A DNA stretch of 14,087 nt from Oscillospiraceae bacterium (GTDB lineage Bacteria > Bacillota > Clostridia > Oscillospirales > Ruminococcaceae), in NCBI GenBank assembly GCA_016303235.1, contig JAEDMB010000039.1:1-14087 (forward strand). The letters run 5' to 3'. Positions within the stretch are counted from its first letter, which is position 1. Every line of letters begins with the position of its first letter. Position numbers and translations under genes: made by a program. Of this stretch, positions 5,699 to 13,451 are shown piece after piece. The notes beneath the pieces were generated by a model that saw only the letters and a program-made list of their open reading frames with translations, had not been told where the DNA came from and made no database searches.

Positions 5699-8413
5699 TT
5701 ACCCCTTATCCTGATATTTAATATTTTCTGTAATCCAAGGAAAATCATACTGTCTGACAGCACGTTCCAATTGCATAAACTCTGATTTTTCAAATGCTGT
5801 CTTAAATGCAGAACGGTTTTTATCAAAATAATCTGATGCAGAAATATCATATGCTTCACAAAGTGAAAAGAATTTTCTCCAGATTTCAGAAAAAGGCACT
5901 TCATTTTTTTCATATAAATCAGACTGTCTGTGCATTAAGGAATAAGTTTTGAGTGCGTTTATAGTTTCTTTCCATACTTCCTGAAATACAGAAAGTGTAT
6001 CTGTTCTTTCTTCTGTAAGTTCCTTATGCAGAATACAGGAAACGTTATATAATTTCTGACAGCAAAGATTTCCGGAAATACCCTTTATGTCATGTAGCAT
6101 ATTTATGGCATTTGTCCAATATCCATGCTGTATATGATTATTTATATATTCACAATCATTTTCATGCATATCCAAAAAGCTGTTTATCAGTTTTACAAGA
6201 ACATCTTTCTTTCCGTTTAAAGTTTTAAGGCAGGAATCATAATCAAAAATTGCACAGCTGTTTGTCAAAAGCTTTTCCGGTTCATTTTTTGAAATCTGAA
6301 GATACTTTGAAATCAATATTTTCAGCTGTTCCGGCTTAAATGGCTTTGAAAGATAATCATTCATATCTGACTGTTCTGCTTTTTCTCTTACACCGGATAC
6401 CACATCTGCGGTCAGTGCAATAATAGGAGTATATCTGCAGTTTGTCAGAAGGCGGAGTCTCTTTGCAGTTTCATATCCGTCAAGCTCAGGCATATGCAAA
6501 TCAAGAAAGATTATATCAAAATGATTTTCTTCTGCATATGCAAGAGCCTCTGAACCGCTCTGGGCTGTTGTTACTGTTAATCCGTATCCTTCAAGAATAC
6601 ACTGTTCCATTTTCAGATTTATTTCATTGTCATCTACAAGAAGAACACTGGTATTTTTTTCAAATACTTCAGTTTTTTCAGCCGTTTCAGAAACGGAATT
6701 GACTTGTTTTCCTGATAAAAATTCCATTCTGAAATGAAAACAAGAACCCTGATTTAAAACAGAGTCCACTTTTATTTCATATTTTCCACCGCTTGCATTC
6801 TGTACTATTTTCTGAGAAATCGGCAGTCCTAACCCTGTACCGCCATATGTCCTTGTAACACCTGCATCGCTTTGTACAAACGGCTGAAAAATTTTATTGA
6901 AATCTTCCTTTGCAATACCTATTCCGGTATCTCTCACACTAAATTCAATAATACATTTCTCACTGTTTTTAATTTTTACATCAGCTTTGAGAGAAATAGT
7001 TCCGCTTGATGTGAATTTCAAAGCATTGCTTAATAAATTAACAAGAACCTGCTGAAGCTTTAAAGGGTCTCCTTTTACAAACTGCGGAATATCTTCGGAT
7101 AAATAAAATTTAAGTTTCAGATTTTTTTGTATTGCATTGCTTTTCATCATATTATAAATATCATTAATAAGCTGTGGCAAATCAAAATCTGTTATTTCAA
7201 AAACCATATTTCCTGATTCCATTTTAGAAAAATCAAGAATATTGTTTATAAGTCCAAGAAGATTTTCAGATGAAAAGTCAATTGCCCTGCAATATTCTTT
7301 CTGTTTTTCATTCAGCTGTGTTTCTCTTAACAGGTACAAATAACCGATTATAGCATTTAAAGGGGTACGGAGTTCGTGACTCATCTGTGCAAAAAAATCA
7401 CTCTTTGCCCGATTTGCACGGTCTGCTTCATCACGGGCATACCGCATTTCCTTTTCAGCAACGGCACGCCTTTTAAGTTCTTCATGCAAAATCAAAGACA
7501 AATGATTAAAAGTTTCTCCAAAACAATAAAGTTCCCTTGCACCCTGCGGAATAACACGTACTTTTGAAAAATCCTGATGTTCAAGCTGATTCTGAACACT
7601 GTCAGCTGACAAAGAATCAGCGTATTCATTCAGCGGACGGACATATAAAAAATTCAATCCCAATATCAGCAATCCTATTAATGCAAGTACTGAAACTGAA
7701 CAGCATATCTGAACCACGGAGGCAGTATCCTGTTTCTGTATTGATTTTTCAACAGAACAGTTCAGACGATTATCCATAACAGACTGAAATTCTTCGATTG
7801 GTGACATAATCAGACTTTTTGATTCATAATAACAGGAATCATATAAAATCTCAATTGATTTTTCCTCCATCTGCTCTGACGAAAGAAATAAATATTCTTC
7901 AGGCAAATCATAATTGTATACATAATTCAAATAAGAATAAAGATTAGAGTCGGATTTAAAACTTTCCGGATTATAATTCCTTGAAAGCAATTTGAGTTTC
8001 ATAGAAATGGTTTCGGTTTCTATCAATGCATCAGAATATGCTTTTGCTTCCGTAAGCAATGCCTGTTCGTTTTCCGGCGGATTATATGATGAAAGTGTTG
8101 AAATTACGGTATCTCTTTTTTTCGATTCATAAACTTCATACCAGTAATTATAAAAATGGTCAATTTCCCCTGTGACAGCGAATTTTCTTGCCTCATCTGT
8201 AAGATAATCGGAAGCATCAGCAAGTTCCTCACCTAAATTATGCAGTTCAATACGGTTCTGCTGTGCATTTTTTTCCTTTTTCAAACAAGTATTCATATAG
8301 CGGTTGCTTATAAAAATTGTCAGTGTTATAACAATAAAAAGTATCATAAAAACAGCAGAAATACGCTTGCTGTCAAATATTTTCAGCTTCTGAAAAAAAA
8401 CATGATTTATCAT
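5699..8413 (-). CDS. Membrane-bound hybrid sensor histidine kinase with REC and Hpt domains
   Basis: A 904-residue sensor kinase that should pass phosphate through its own receiver and Hpt domains to the neighbouring regulator. Domain order: membrane helix about 18-37; extracytoplasmic helical sensor region about 40-232; second helix about 233-257; HAMP-like and coiled-coil linker to about 335; HisKA with phosphoacceptor His346 in MSHELRTPLNA; ATPase domain with N-box NLLSNALKF (459-467), DTGIGI (495-500) and GGTGLGL (524-530); receiver with Asp594/Asp595, phosphoacceptor Asp638 and Lys690; Hpt with His774 in MLHDIKGISGN. About 70 residues follow the Hpt and match no domain I recognise. ATG at 8413 follows an AGGGA site by 7 bases. 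It is flanked upstream by a promoter and a terminator-like hairpin. The ligand cannot be deduced; urea, ammonia or nickel are guesses from context. Confidence 0.93.
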   Translation of the reverse strand: MINHVFFQKLKIFDSKRISAVFMILFIVITLTIFISNRYMNTCLKKEKNAQQNRIELHNLGEELADASDYLTDEARKFAVTGEIDHFYNYWYEVYESKKRDTVISTLSSYNPPENEQALLTEAKAYSDALIETETISMKLKLLSRNYNPESFKSDSNLYSYLNYVYNYDLPEEYLFLSSEQMEEKSIEILYDSCYYESKSLIMSPIEEFQSVMDNRLNCSVEKSIQKQDTASVVQICCSVSVLALIGLLILGLNFLYVRPLNEYADSLSADSVQNQLEHQDFSKVRVIPQGARELYCFGETFNHLSLILHEELKRRAVAEKEMRYARDEADRANRAKSDFFAQMSHELRTPLNAIIGYLYLLRETQLNEKQKEYCRAIDFSSENLLGLINNILDFSKMESGNMVFEITDFDLPQLINDIYNMMKSNAIQKNLKLKFYLSEDIPQFVKGDPLKLQQVLVNLLSNALKFTSSGTISLKADVKIKNSEKCIIEFSVRDTGIGIAKEDFNKIFQPFVQSDAGVTRTYGGTGLGLPISQKIVQNASGGKYEIKVDSVLNQGSCFHFRMEFLSGKQVNSVSETAEKTEVFEKNTSVLLVDDNEINLKMEQCILEGYGLTVTTAQSGSEALAYAEENHFDIIFLDLHMPELDGYETAKRLRLLTNCRYTPIIALTADVVSGVREKAEQSDMNDYLSKPFKPEQLKILISKYLQISKNEPEKLLTNSCAIFDYDSCLKTLNGKKDVLVKLINSFLDMHENDCEYINNHIQHGYWTNAINMLHDIKGISGNLCCQKLYNVSCILHKELTEERTDTLSVFQEVWKETINALKTYSLMHRQSDLYEKNEVPFSEIWRKFFSLCEAYDISASDYFDKNRSAFKTAFEKSEFMQLERAVRQYDFPWITENIKYQDKG

Positions 8414-8435
8414 AAATTACTCCCTGCTTTATGAA

Positions 8436-8493
8436 AATAAAAAAAGCAAAGGTGACTGAGTACAGCTTAAAAAAGCCGGAAAGCACCTTTGCT
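8436..8493 (-). terminator. Terminator-like hairpin between ureD and the kinase gene (possible leader attenuator)
   Basis: Minus strand: AGCAAAGGTG (8493-8484) pairs perfectly with CACCTTTGCT (8454-8445), and TTTTTTATTTT follows. The 29-base loop holds a smaller hairpin, GGCTT-TTTT-AAGCT, with one G-T pair. It could end the urease operon transcript. However, a strong promoter lies just upstream and would start transcription at about 8495, so the hairpin would also be the first structure in the kinase mRNA, and the kinase ribosome binding site (8421-8425) comes only about 10 bases after the T-run. Confidence 0.72.
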
Positions 8494-8501
8494 ATGCTTT
8501 T

Positions 8502-8530
8502 ATTTTATCATAAAAAATTTCAGCTGTCAA
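8502..8530 (-). promoter_or_regulatory. Consensus-like promoter for the two-component operon
   Basis: Minus strand: -35 TTGACA (8530-8525) is a perfect sigma-A consensus, the spacer is 17 bases, and -10 TAAAAT (8507-8502) matches five of six bases. The -35 overlaps the ureD stop codon TGA (8529-8527). The predicted start near 8495 lies 2 bases before the hairpin stem. It is the best -35/-10 pair I see on the minus strand. Confidence 0.65.
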
Positions 8531-9258
8531 GAAATTTGTGAAAGAATCAATTTCAATTGTTTTAATATTTCATCAGCAGAATTACTGAAAATCCTGATAC
8601 AATTTCCGGAAAATGCTTTTGTGACAGCAATTTCACATGTTTTACTTTCAGGAAGAACTATATTTTCATATCCGTAGACATATAACATTCCCAAACTGGA
8701 ATATCCTTCAAAAAATCCTGTATCACTTAAATTTATTTCTTCAGGAATAAGTTTCTGATTATCAAGGTACTTCATTTTTCCGTCCACATAGACGGCTATT
8801 CTCGAACGATAGGATTTAAACATAAATTCTTCATTCATTGCTTTTCTTCCGCAGGAAATAATATCACATATCGCAAAACGACAGATTTCATTAAGATAAA
8901 TTTCCGTAAAACTGCTGAAAATACTTCCTCCATAAGGAATTACTGGCATTGGAAAATAAATAAAAGATGCATTTTTTTCAACAGTAATTTTAATTTTCTG
9001 AAAAGCACCTTTTTCAGTAGCTCTGAAAATTTTTGTATATGACTGACCTGTCAGTCTTAATGATGTATTTTCCGTTGCGTGAATTTCAATATCATAAAAA
9101 TCCCCTTCCAGAATACCGGCACTTGCAGTCATCATCATAACTTCTGTATAATTATCACAGTAAAAAGGCTTTGCGATTTTAATCGGTGCAGTAAAAAAGC
9201 TGTCAGAAATCACAGTTTTCCCGTTATAATTTTCAGCTTTTAAAAAAAGACGGCTCAT
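8527..9258 (-). CDS. ureD: Urease accessory protein UreD (UreH)
   Basis: Scaffold accessory protein that binds the urease apoenzyme and recruits UreF and UreG for nickel delivery. It has 243 residues, somewhat shorter than many UreD proteins (about 260-280). The family landmarks are visible: SAGILEGD (46-53), the LRLTGQSYTKIF segment (67-78), and PMPVIPYGGSIF (103-114). The ATG at 9258 overlaps the UreG stop in ATGA (4-base overlap), which indicates translational coupling. It is the last gene of the urease operon and its stop codon lies within the -35 box of the next promoter. Confidence 0.9.
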   Translation of the reverse strand: MSRLFLKAENYNGKTVISDSFFTAPIKIAKPFYCDNYTEVMMMTASAGILEGDFYDIEIHATENTSLRLTGQSYTKIFRATEKGAFQKIKITVEKNASFIYFPMPVIPYGGSIFSSFTEIYLNEICRFAICDIISCGRKAMNEEFMFKSYRSRIAVYVDGKMKYLDNQKLIPEEINLSDTGFFEGYSSLGMLYVYGYENIVLPESKTCEIAVTKAFSGNCIRIFSNSADEILKQLKLILSQIS

Positions 9259-9866
9259 TTCAAATCCTCAAGCAAAACTGATTTTTTTATCCATTCTATT
9301 ACGCTGTCCACACCTTCCAGAGTCATAAGATTGGTAAACAAAAATGGTCTGCCTCCCCTCATTCTCTCTGAATCTCTTGCCATAACGTCAAGGCTTGCTC
9401 CTACCATTGGTGCAAGGTCAGTTTTATTAATTACTAAAAGGTCGGAACGTGTTACTCCCGGCCCTCCTTTTCTCGGAATTTTTTCACCTTGTGCAACATC
9501 AATTACATATATAGATGCATCTGCCAAATCAGGAGAAAATGTAGCGGAAAGATTATCTCCTCCGCTTTCGATGAAAACAATCTGAACATCAGGAAATTTT
9601 TTTACCATTTCTTCGACTGCCTCCAGATTCATAGAGCAGTCTTCACGGATTGCCGTATGAGGACAGCCTCCTGTTTCAACACCAACAATTCTTTCTGCCG
9701 GAAGCTTTGAATTTTTAATCAAAAATTCCGCATCTTCTTTTGTATAAATATCATTGGTTACAACGCATATACTGTATTCCTCCGACATTTTTCTTGTAAG
9801 ACGTTCAATTAATGCTGTTTTACCCGAACCAACAGGCCCGCCTATACCGATTTTTACATATGACAT
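9255..9866 (-). CDS. ureG: Urease accessory GTPase UreG
   Basis: SIMIBI-class GTPase that carries nickel and couples GTP hydrolysis to assembly of the urease metal centre. The 203-residue length is standard. Seen: P-loop GGPVGSGKT (9-17), nickel-binding Cys-Pro-His at 68-70 inside ETGGCPHTAIRED, ESGGDN (100-105), and the guanine-specificity motif NKTD (147-150). ATG at 9866 has a GGAGG site placed right after the ureF stop codon, with a 14-base gap between the genes. No histidine-rich N-terminal tail is present, unlike some UreG proteins; the metal store here is the UreE tail. Confidence 0.97.
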   Translation of the reverse strand: MSYVKIGIGGPVGSGKTALIERLTRKMSEEYSICVVTNDIYTKEDAEFLIKNSKLPAERIVGVETGGCPHTAIREDCSMNLEAVEEMVKKFPDVQIVFIESGGDNLSATFSPDLADASIYVIDVAQGEKIPRKGGPGVTRSDLLVINKTDLAPMVGASLDVMARDSERMRGGRPFLFTNLMTLEGVDSVIEWIKKSVLLEDLK

Positions 9867-9880
9867 ATCTGATTCCTCCG

Positions 9881-10549
9881 TTACGATATATATAGTCTTG
9901 AATAAAGTTTCTCATGTTGCATAGAACGGAAATCAAATCCCGCACCGCTTATTCCAAGCTCATCTATTGGAATTTCCATTGCTTTTTTTACAGCAAACGG
10001 GATTTTTTTCATTACTTCAGAAAGACATTTCTGTCCGTCAAGCTGTCTGAGCGGTACAAGCTTGACAGCATGATTCACCATAGACGATAAAAGACTGTAA
10101 CAGTACATTTCAAGTCCCTGTACAATATCAGTTCCGGTATCCCTGATAAAAAGTCCGACTGCGACCGGATAACACCCTCTGCATATTCCGGAATCTATCA
10201 TTTCCGAATAACGATTAATTTCATTGTAATTTCCCAGTGCTTTTTCAGATTTTATAAAGCGTATACACTGCTTTTCACTTCCGTTTCTTAATTCATAAGG
10301 TGATTTTGATGCGGTACAAATTTCATCAAGGATTTCAAAAGGTTCGCCCATTGCTGATTTTGCCGTAAATCCTAAATCACTTGTGGGAAGTACATAAATA
10401 TAAGCATTTAAAAATTTTGTAAGTGTTTCCGCATTACATACAAGATTTTTCTGTACATAGGTTTCAAGTCCGTTAGACAATGTAAATGAACCAACAGGAA
10501 AAAGTGAATCCAGTGCCTGCAAAAGTTTCAAATATCCTCTATTCATCAT
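9881..10549 (-). CDS. ureF: Urease accessory protein UreF
   Basis: Helical accessory protein that bridges UreD and UreG and is thought to control UreG GTPase activity during activation. It has 222 residues, close to the usual size. The N-terminal family pattern LLQALDSLFPVGSFTLSNGLE is at 9-29 and the CYPVAVGLF block follows in the second half. The start is at tandem ATGs (10549/10546), inside the end of ureE; the longer in-frame reading back to 10729 lies wholly within ureE and is rejected. No good ribosome binding site precedes it, so translation probably depends on coupling to ureE through the overlap of about 11 bases. Confidence 0.9.
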   Translation of the reverse strand: MMNRGYLKLLQALDSLFPVGSFTLSNGLETYVQKNLVCNAETLTKFLNAYIYVLPTSDLGFTAKSAMGEPFEILDEICTASKSPYELRNGSEKQCIRFIKSEKALGNYNEINRYSEMIDSGICRGCYPVAVGLFIRDTGTDIVQGLEMYCYSLLSSMVNHAVKLVPLRQLDGQKCLSEVMKKIPFAVKKAMEIPIDELGISGAGFDFRSMQHEKLYSRLYIS

Positions 10550-10994
10550 GATGACTGTGTCCGTGAGTGTGTGTATGTGCTTTACATTCAATATAGCCGT
10601 CAAATTTTTCATAAACTTTTCTGACTTCAAACCCAAGCTTGCCGAGATAGAAAAATGTCGGTTCATCAAACGGGCATTTAACTGTATTTTCACCAATGGA
10701 AAGCGATAAATGACGGTTACCCAGTTCAAAACAAAGCCTGCCCATTTCCTGCATAGAATTTACAGAAACAGAAATCAGACTGCATGGTGCTATCTCAACT
10801 GCAATGATTTTATTTTCATCTTCATATAGAATATCTCCCTCATTAAGGGCTGATTCTGTTCTGATTCCGATTTCTTCACCGGAAGAAGTGATTTTTCTGA
10901 GGATTTTTTTATCACGTTCAAACCATTCAATTTTAACATAATCAACTGTTTTTTCAGTTTTTCCAAGTTTGCCGATTATTTTTTCCGCAATCAT
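10539..10994 (-). CDS. ureE: Urease nickel metallochaperone UreE
   Basis: Nickel-binding chaperone that supplies metal to the UreD/F/G assembly. It has 151 residues. Seen: an N-terminal beta-rich domain, the conserved metal-site histidine His95 in GNRHLSL, and a short C-terminal histidine-rich tail with His at 140, 142, 144, 146, 148 and 149, which is expected to bind extra nickel. The start at 10994 is chosen over 11066 because the longer form runs into ureC and lacks homology, while an AAAGGA site lies about 11 bases upstream of 10994. The gap from ureC is 20 bases. Confidence 0.92.
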   Translation of the reverse strand: MIAEKIIGKLGKTEKTVDYVKIEWFERDKKILRKITSSGEEIGIRTESALNEGDILYEDENKIIAVEIAPCSLISVSVNSMQEMGRLCFELGNRHLSLSIGENTVKCPFDEPTFFYLGKLGFEVRKVYEKFDGYIECKAHTHTHGHSHHDE

Positions 10995-11014
10995 AATTAT
11001 TTCTGTCCTTTCTG

Positions 11015-12727
11015 TCAAAACAAGTAATATTTTTGCGTGAGTGGAAGTTCCTCCGCTGAATCGCATGTGATTTTTTCTCCGTCAACTGTTACGGTATAAG
11101 TTTCAGGGTCTACTTTAATTTCACCGGTTCTGTCATTGAACTTCATATCTTTCTTTCCTATGTTCCGGCAATTTTCTACCGGTAAAATCATTCTTTCAAG
11201 ACCAAGCTTTTCAGCGATTCCGTTTTCTGCAGATACTTTTGAAACAAAATCCGCACAGCAATGCTTTACTGCAAGCCCATAAGCTCCGAACATTTTTGTA
11301 TATACAACGGGCTGAGGTGTCGGAATAGATGCATTTGCATCACCCATTTTTGATGCACAGATAAAACCGCCTTTGATAATCATTTCCGGCTTTACTCCAA
11401 ACATTTCGGGTTTCCATAAAACCAAATCCGCCATTTTTCCGACTTCTACTGAACCTGCATATTTTGAAATCCCGTGTGTGACTGCCGGATTTATAGTATA
11501 TTTTGAAATGTAACGCTTGATTCTGAAATTATCATTTCTTTCATTATCCTCCGGCAGAATGCCTCTCTGATTTTTCATTTTGGAAGCGGTCTGCCATGTA
11601 CGGGTAATAACTTCTCCTACTCTGCCCATAGCCTGCGAATCTGAACTCATCATGCTGAATATACCCATATCATGCAGTACATCTTCTGCTGAAATTGTTT
11701 CCGGACGGATACGTGAATCGGCAAAAGCAACATCTTCCGGTATTCTGCTGTCAAGATGATGACAGACCATCAGCATATCAAGATGCTCGTCAATTGTATT
11801 TTTTGTGAACGGCATAGTAGGATTTGTAGAAGAAGGAAGAATATTCGGAAATGAGGCAGTTTTGATAATATCAGGAGCATGTCCTCCGCCTGCACCCTCT
11901 GTATGATAAGTATGAATAGTTCTTCCTCCGACTGCATTAATTGTATCTTCTACAAATCCGCCTTCATTAAGCGTATCTGTATGAATAGAAATCTGAACAT
12001 CATAATCGTCCGCAACGTTCAGCGACTGATTAATTACACTCGGCGTTGCTCCCCAGTCCTCATGAATTTTCAGACCGCAGGCACCTGATTCAATCTGTTC
12101 TGCAAGTGCTTTATAATCTGCACTGTTGCCTTTTCCCAAAAAACCGAGATTCATCGGATATTCTTCAGCAGATTCCAGCATCTTATGAATATTGAATTTT
12201 CCCGGTGTGCATGTCGTTGCATTTGTACCGTCTGCAGGGCCTGTTCCTCCGCCAATCATAGTTGTAATTCCGGAATAAAGTGCGGTTTCAATCTGTGTCG
12301 GGCTGATAAAATGAATATGTGTATCAATTCCTCCGGCAGTCAGAATTAATCCTTCTCCGGCAATTGCCTCAGTAGAAGCTCCAAATACAAGCGAAGGTGT
12401 AACATTGTCCATAATGTCAGGATTTCCGGATTTGCCTATTCCGCATATTTTTCCGTCCTTAATACCAATATCCGCCTTGTATATTCCTGTATAGTCAATA
12501 ACAAGTGCATTTGTTATAATGGTATCCGGACATTCGCTGTCAGGTACAGAGCAGGATTGTCCCATTCCGTCACGGAGAGATTTTCCACCGCCGAATTTTG
12601 CCTCATCACCGTAAACTGTATAATCTTTTTCAACTTCCGCAATAAGCGATGTATCGGCAAGACGTACCCTGTCACCAACTGTAGCTCCGAACATTGCTGT
12701 ATATTGTTTTTTATTCATCTTGAACAT
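11015..12727 (-). CDS. ureC: Urease subunit alpha UreC (catalytic)
   Basis: Catalytic urease subunit; hydrolyses urea to ammonia and carbamate at a di-nickel centre. Its 570 residues match the family. All active-site residues are present, each shifted by +3 from the Klebsiella aerogenes numbering: His137 and His139 (DTHIHF), Lys220 to be carbamylated (GLKIHEDWG), His222, His249 (IHTDTLNE), His275 (TYHTEGAGGGHAPD), flap Cys322 and His323 (MVCHHLD), and Asp363 (SSDSQAMGRVGE). The enzyme should therefore be active once metallated. The ATG at 12727 is 3 bases after the ureAB stop; a second ATG at 12718 is a possible alternative. By memory the sequence looks close to the Helicobacter catalytic subunit, including the C-terminal part. 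Confidence 0.98.
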   Translation of the reverse strand: MFKMNKKQYTAMFGATVGDRVRLADTSLIAEVEKDYTVYGDEAKFGGGKSLRDGMGQSCSVPDSECPDTIITNALVIDYTGIYKADIGIKDGKICGIGKSGNPDIMDNVTPSLVFGASTEAIAGEGLILTAGGIDTHIHFISPTQIETALYSGITTMIGGGTGPADGTNATTCTPGKFNIHKMLESAEEYPMNLGFLGKGNSADYKALAEQIESGACGLKIHEDWGATPSVINQSLNVADDYDVQISIHTDTLNEGGFVEDTINAVGGRTIHTYHTEGAGGGHAPDIIKTASFPNILPSSTNPTMPFTKNTIDEHLDMLMVCHHLDSRIPEDVAFADSRIRPETISAEDVLHDMGIFSMMSSDSQAMGRVGEVITRTWQTASKMKNQRGILPEDNERNDNFRIKRYISKYTINPAVTHGISKYAGSVEVGKMADLVLWKPEMFGVKPEMIIKGGFICASKMGDANASIPTPQPVVYTKMFGAYGLAVKHCCADFVSKVSAENGIAEKLGLERMILPVENCRNIGKKDMKFNDRTGEIKVDPETYTVTVDGEKITCDSAEELPLTQKYYLF

Positions 12728-12730
12728 TTT

Positions 12731-13414
12731 TTATTCAGCCCCCTTAAATCCAAGCTCCTTTGCCTTTTCAAAAGCTTTTTGTTTTACACTTTCATCGTCC
12801 ATTTTTCCGCATACCAGATTATTTAATCCGTATCCGATTCTGTTTCCACCAATTCTGACAAGGCTTACATTCTTGCTTTCCCCCGGTTCAAATCGTACTG
12901 CAGTTCCCGAGGGAATATCAAGATGATAACCGTATGCCTTTTTTCTGTCAAAAGAAAGCATTTTATTGACTTCAAAAAAATGAAAGTGAGAACCTATCTG
13001 AACAGGTCTGTCAGCCGTATTTGTAACAATAAGATTAATGGTTTCTTTTCCTTCATTGATTACAATTTCACCATCATCAATCAGATATTCTCCGGGAATT
13101 GTTTTTCCGTTCGGAATGATTGGCTCATGAATAGTAACGAGCTTAGTACCGTCAGGAAAAGTTGCCTCAAGCTGAATTTCATGAATCATTTCGGCAACAC
13201 CGTCCATTACATCATCAGATGAAAGAATTTTTCTCCCCGCAGACATTAATTCAGTTACTGAAAGTCCATCTCTTGCCATTTCAAGTATTTCAGAAGTAAT
13301 CAATGCAATTGCTTCCGGATAATTTAATTTCAATCCTCTTTTTTTCCTGCTTTTTGCAAGTTCGCCTGCATAATGCGTCATAAGACGTTCCTGTTCTCTT
13401 AATGTCAGATGCAT
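12731..13414 (-). CDS. ureAB: Fused urease gamma/beta subunit UreAB
   Basis: One 227-residue polypeptide combining the small urease subunits that are separate (UreA and UreB) in most bacteria. Residues 1-100 align end to end with a standard gamma subunit, from MHLTLREQERL to TIHEPII; after a short linker PNGKT, a complete beta subunit begins at IPGEYLI (about 106), with DRPVQIGSHFHFFEVN and SGTAVRFEPGE. The C-terminus runs past a normal beta subunit with a KAKELGFKGAE tail, as in Helicobacter UreA. There is no stop or frameshift at the junction, so the fusion is real. ATG at 13414 has a GGAGG site (13427-13423) 8 bases upstream. It is the first gene of the operon and partner of UreC in the (alpha-beta-gamma) trimer. 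Confidence 0.96.
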   Translation of the reverse strand: MHLTLREQERLMTHYAGELAKSRKKRGLKLNYPEAIALITSEILEMARDGLSVTELMSAGRKILSSDDVMDGVAEMIHEIQLEATFPDGTKLVTIHEPIIPNGKTIPGEYLIDDGEIVINEGKETINLIVTNTADRPVQIGSHFHFFEVNKMLSFDRKKAYGYHLDIPSGTAVRFEPGESKNVSLVRIGGNRIGYGLNNLVCGKMDDESVKQKAFEKAKELGFKGAE

Positions 13415-13451
13415 AATTTAAACCTCCGATTTGTTACTGAACTAAAATATA

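Noticed and set aside
5692..5913. 74 extra N-terminal residues on the response regulator, in frame up to an ATG at 5913
   Set aside because: This segment overlaps the kinase gene in another frame and lacks domain character; the receiver domain starts exactly at MYKVLLVEDD (5691).
8436..8493. A known riboswitch such as guanidine, preQ1 or NiCo in the kinase leader
   Set aside because: I found no ACGR-type loops, preQ1 pseudoknot layout or NiCo conserved blocks; only a hairpin with a structured loop can be supported.
10550..10729. 60 extra N-terminal residues on UreF
   Set aside because: The stretch lies inside ureE in another frame and has no UreF similarity; the family pattern begins right after the ATGs at 10549/10546.
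10995..11066. 24 extra N-terminal residues on UreE
   Set aside because: They overlap the end of ureC and precede the normal UreE start, which has its own ribosome binding site.
11879..12088. Plus-strand open frame within ureC (and similar ones across the urease and kinase genes)
   Set aside because: Antisense shadows of strongly conserved coding sequence, with no ribosome binding site or recognisable product.
13080..13120. Frameshift or sequencing error joining ureA and ureB
   Set aside because: The junction is in frame with a short linker, and the same fused design with a similar C-terminal tail is known in Helicobacter.
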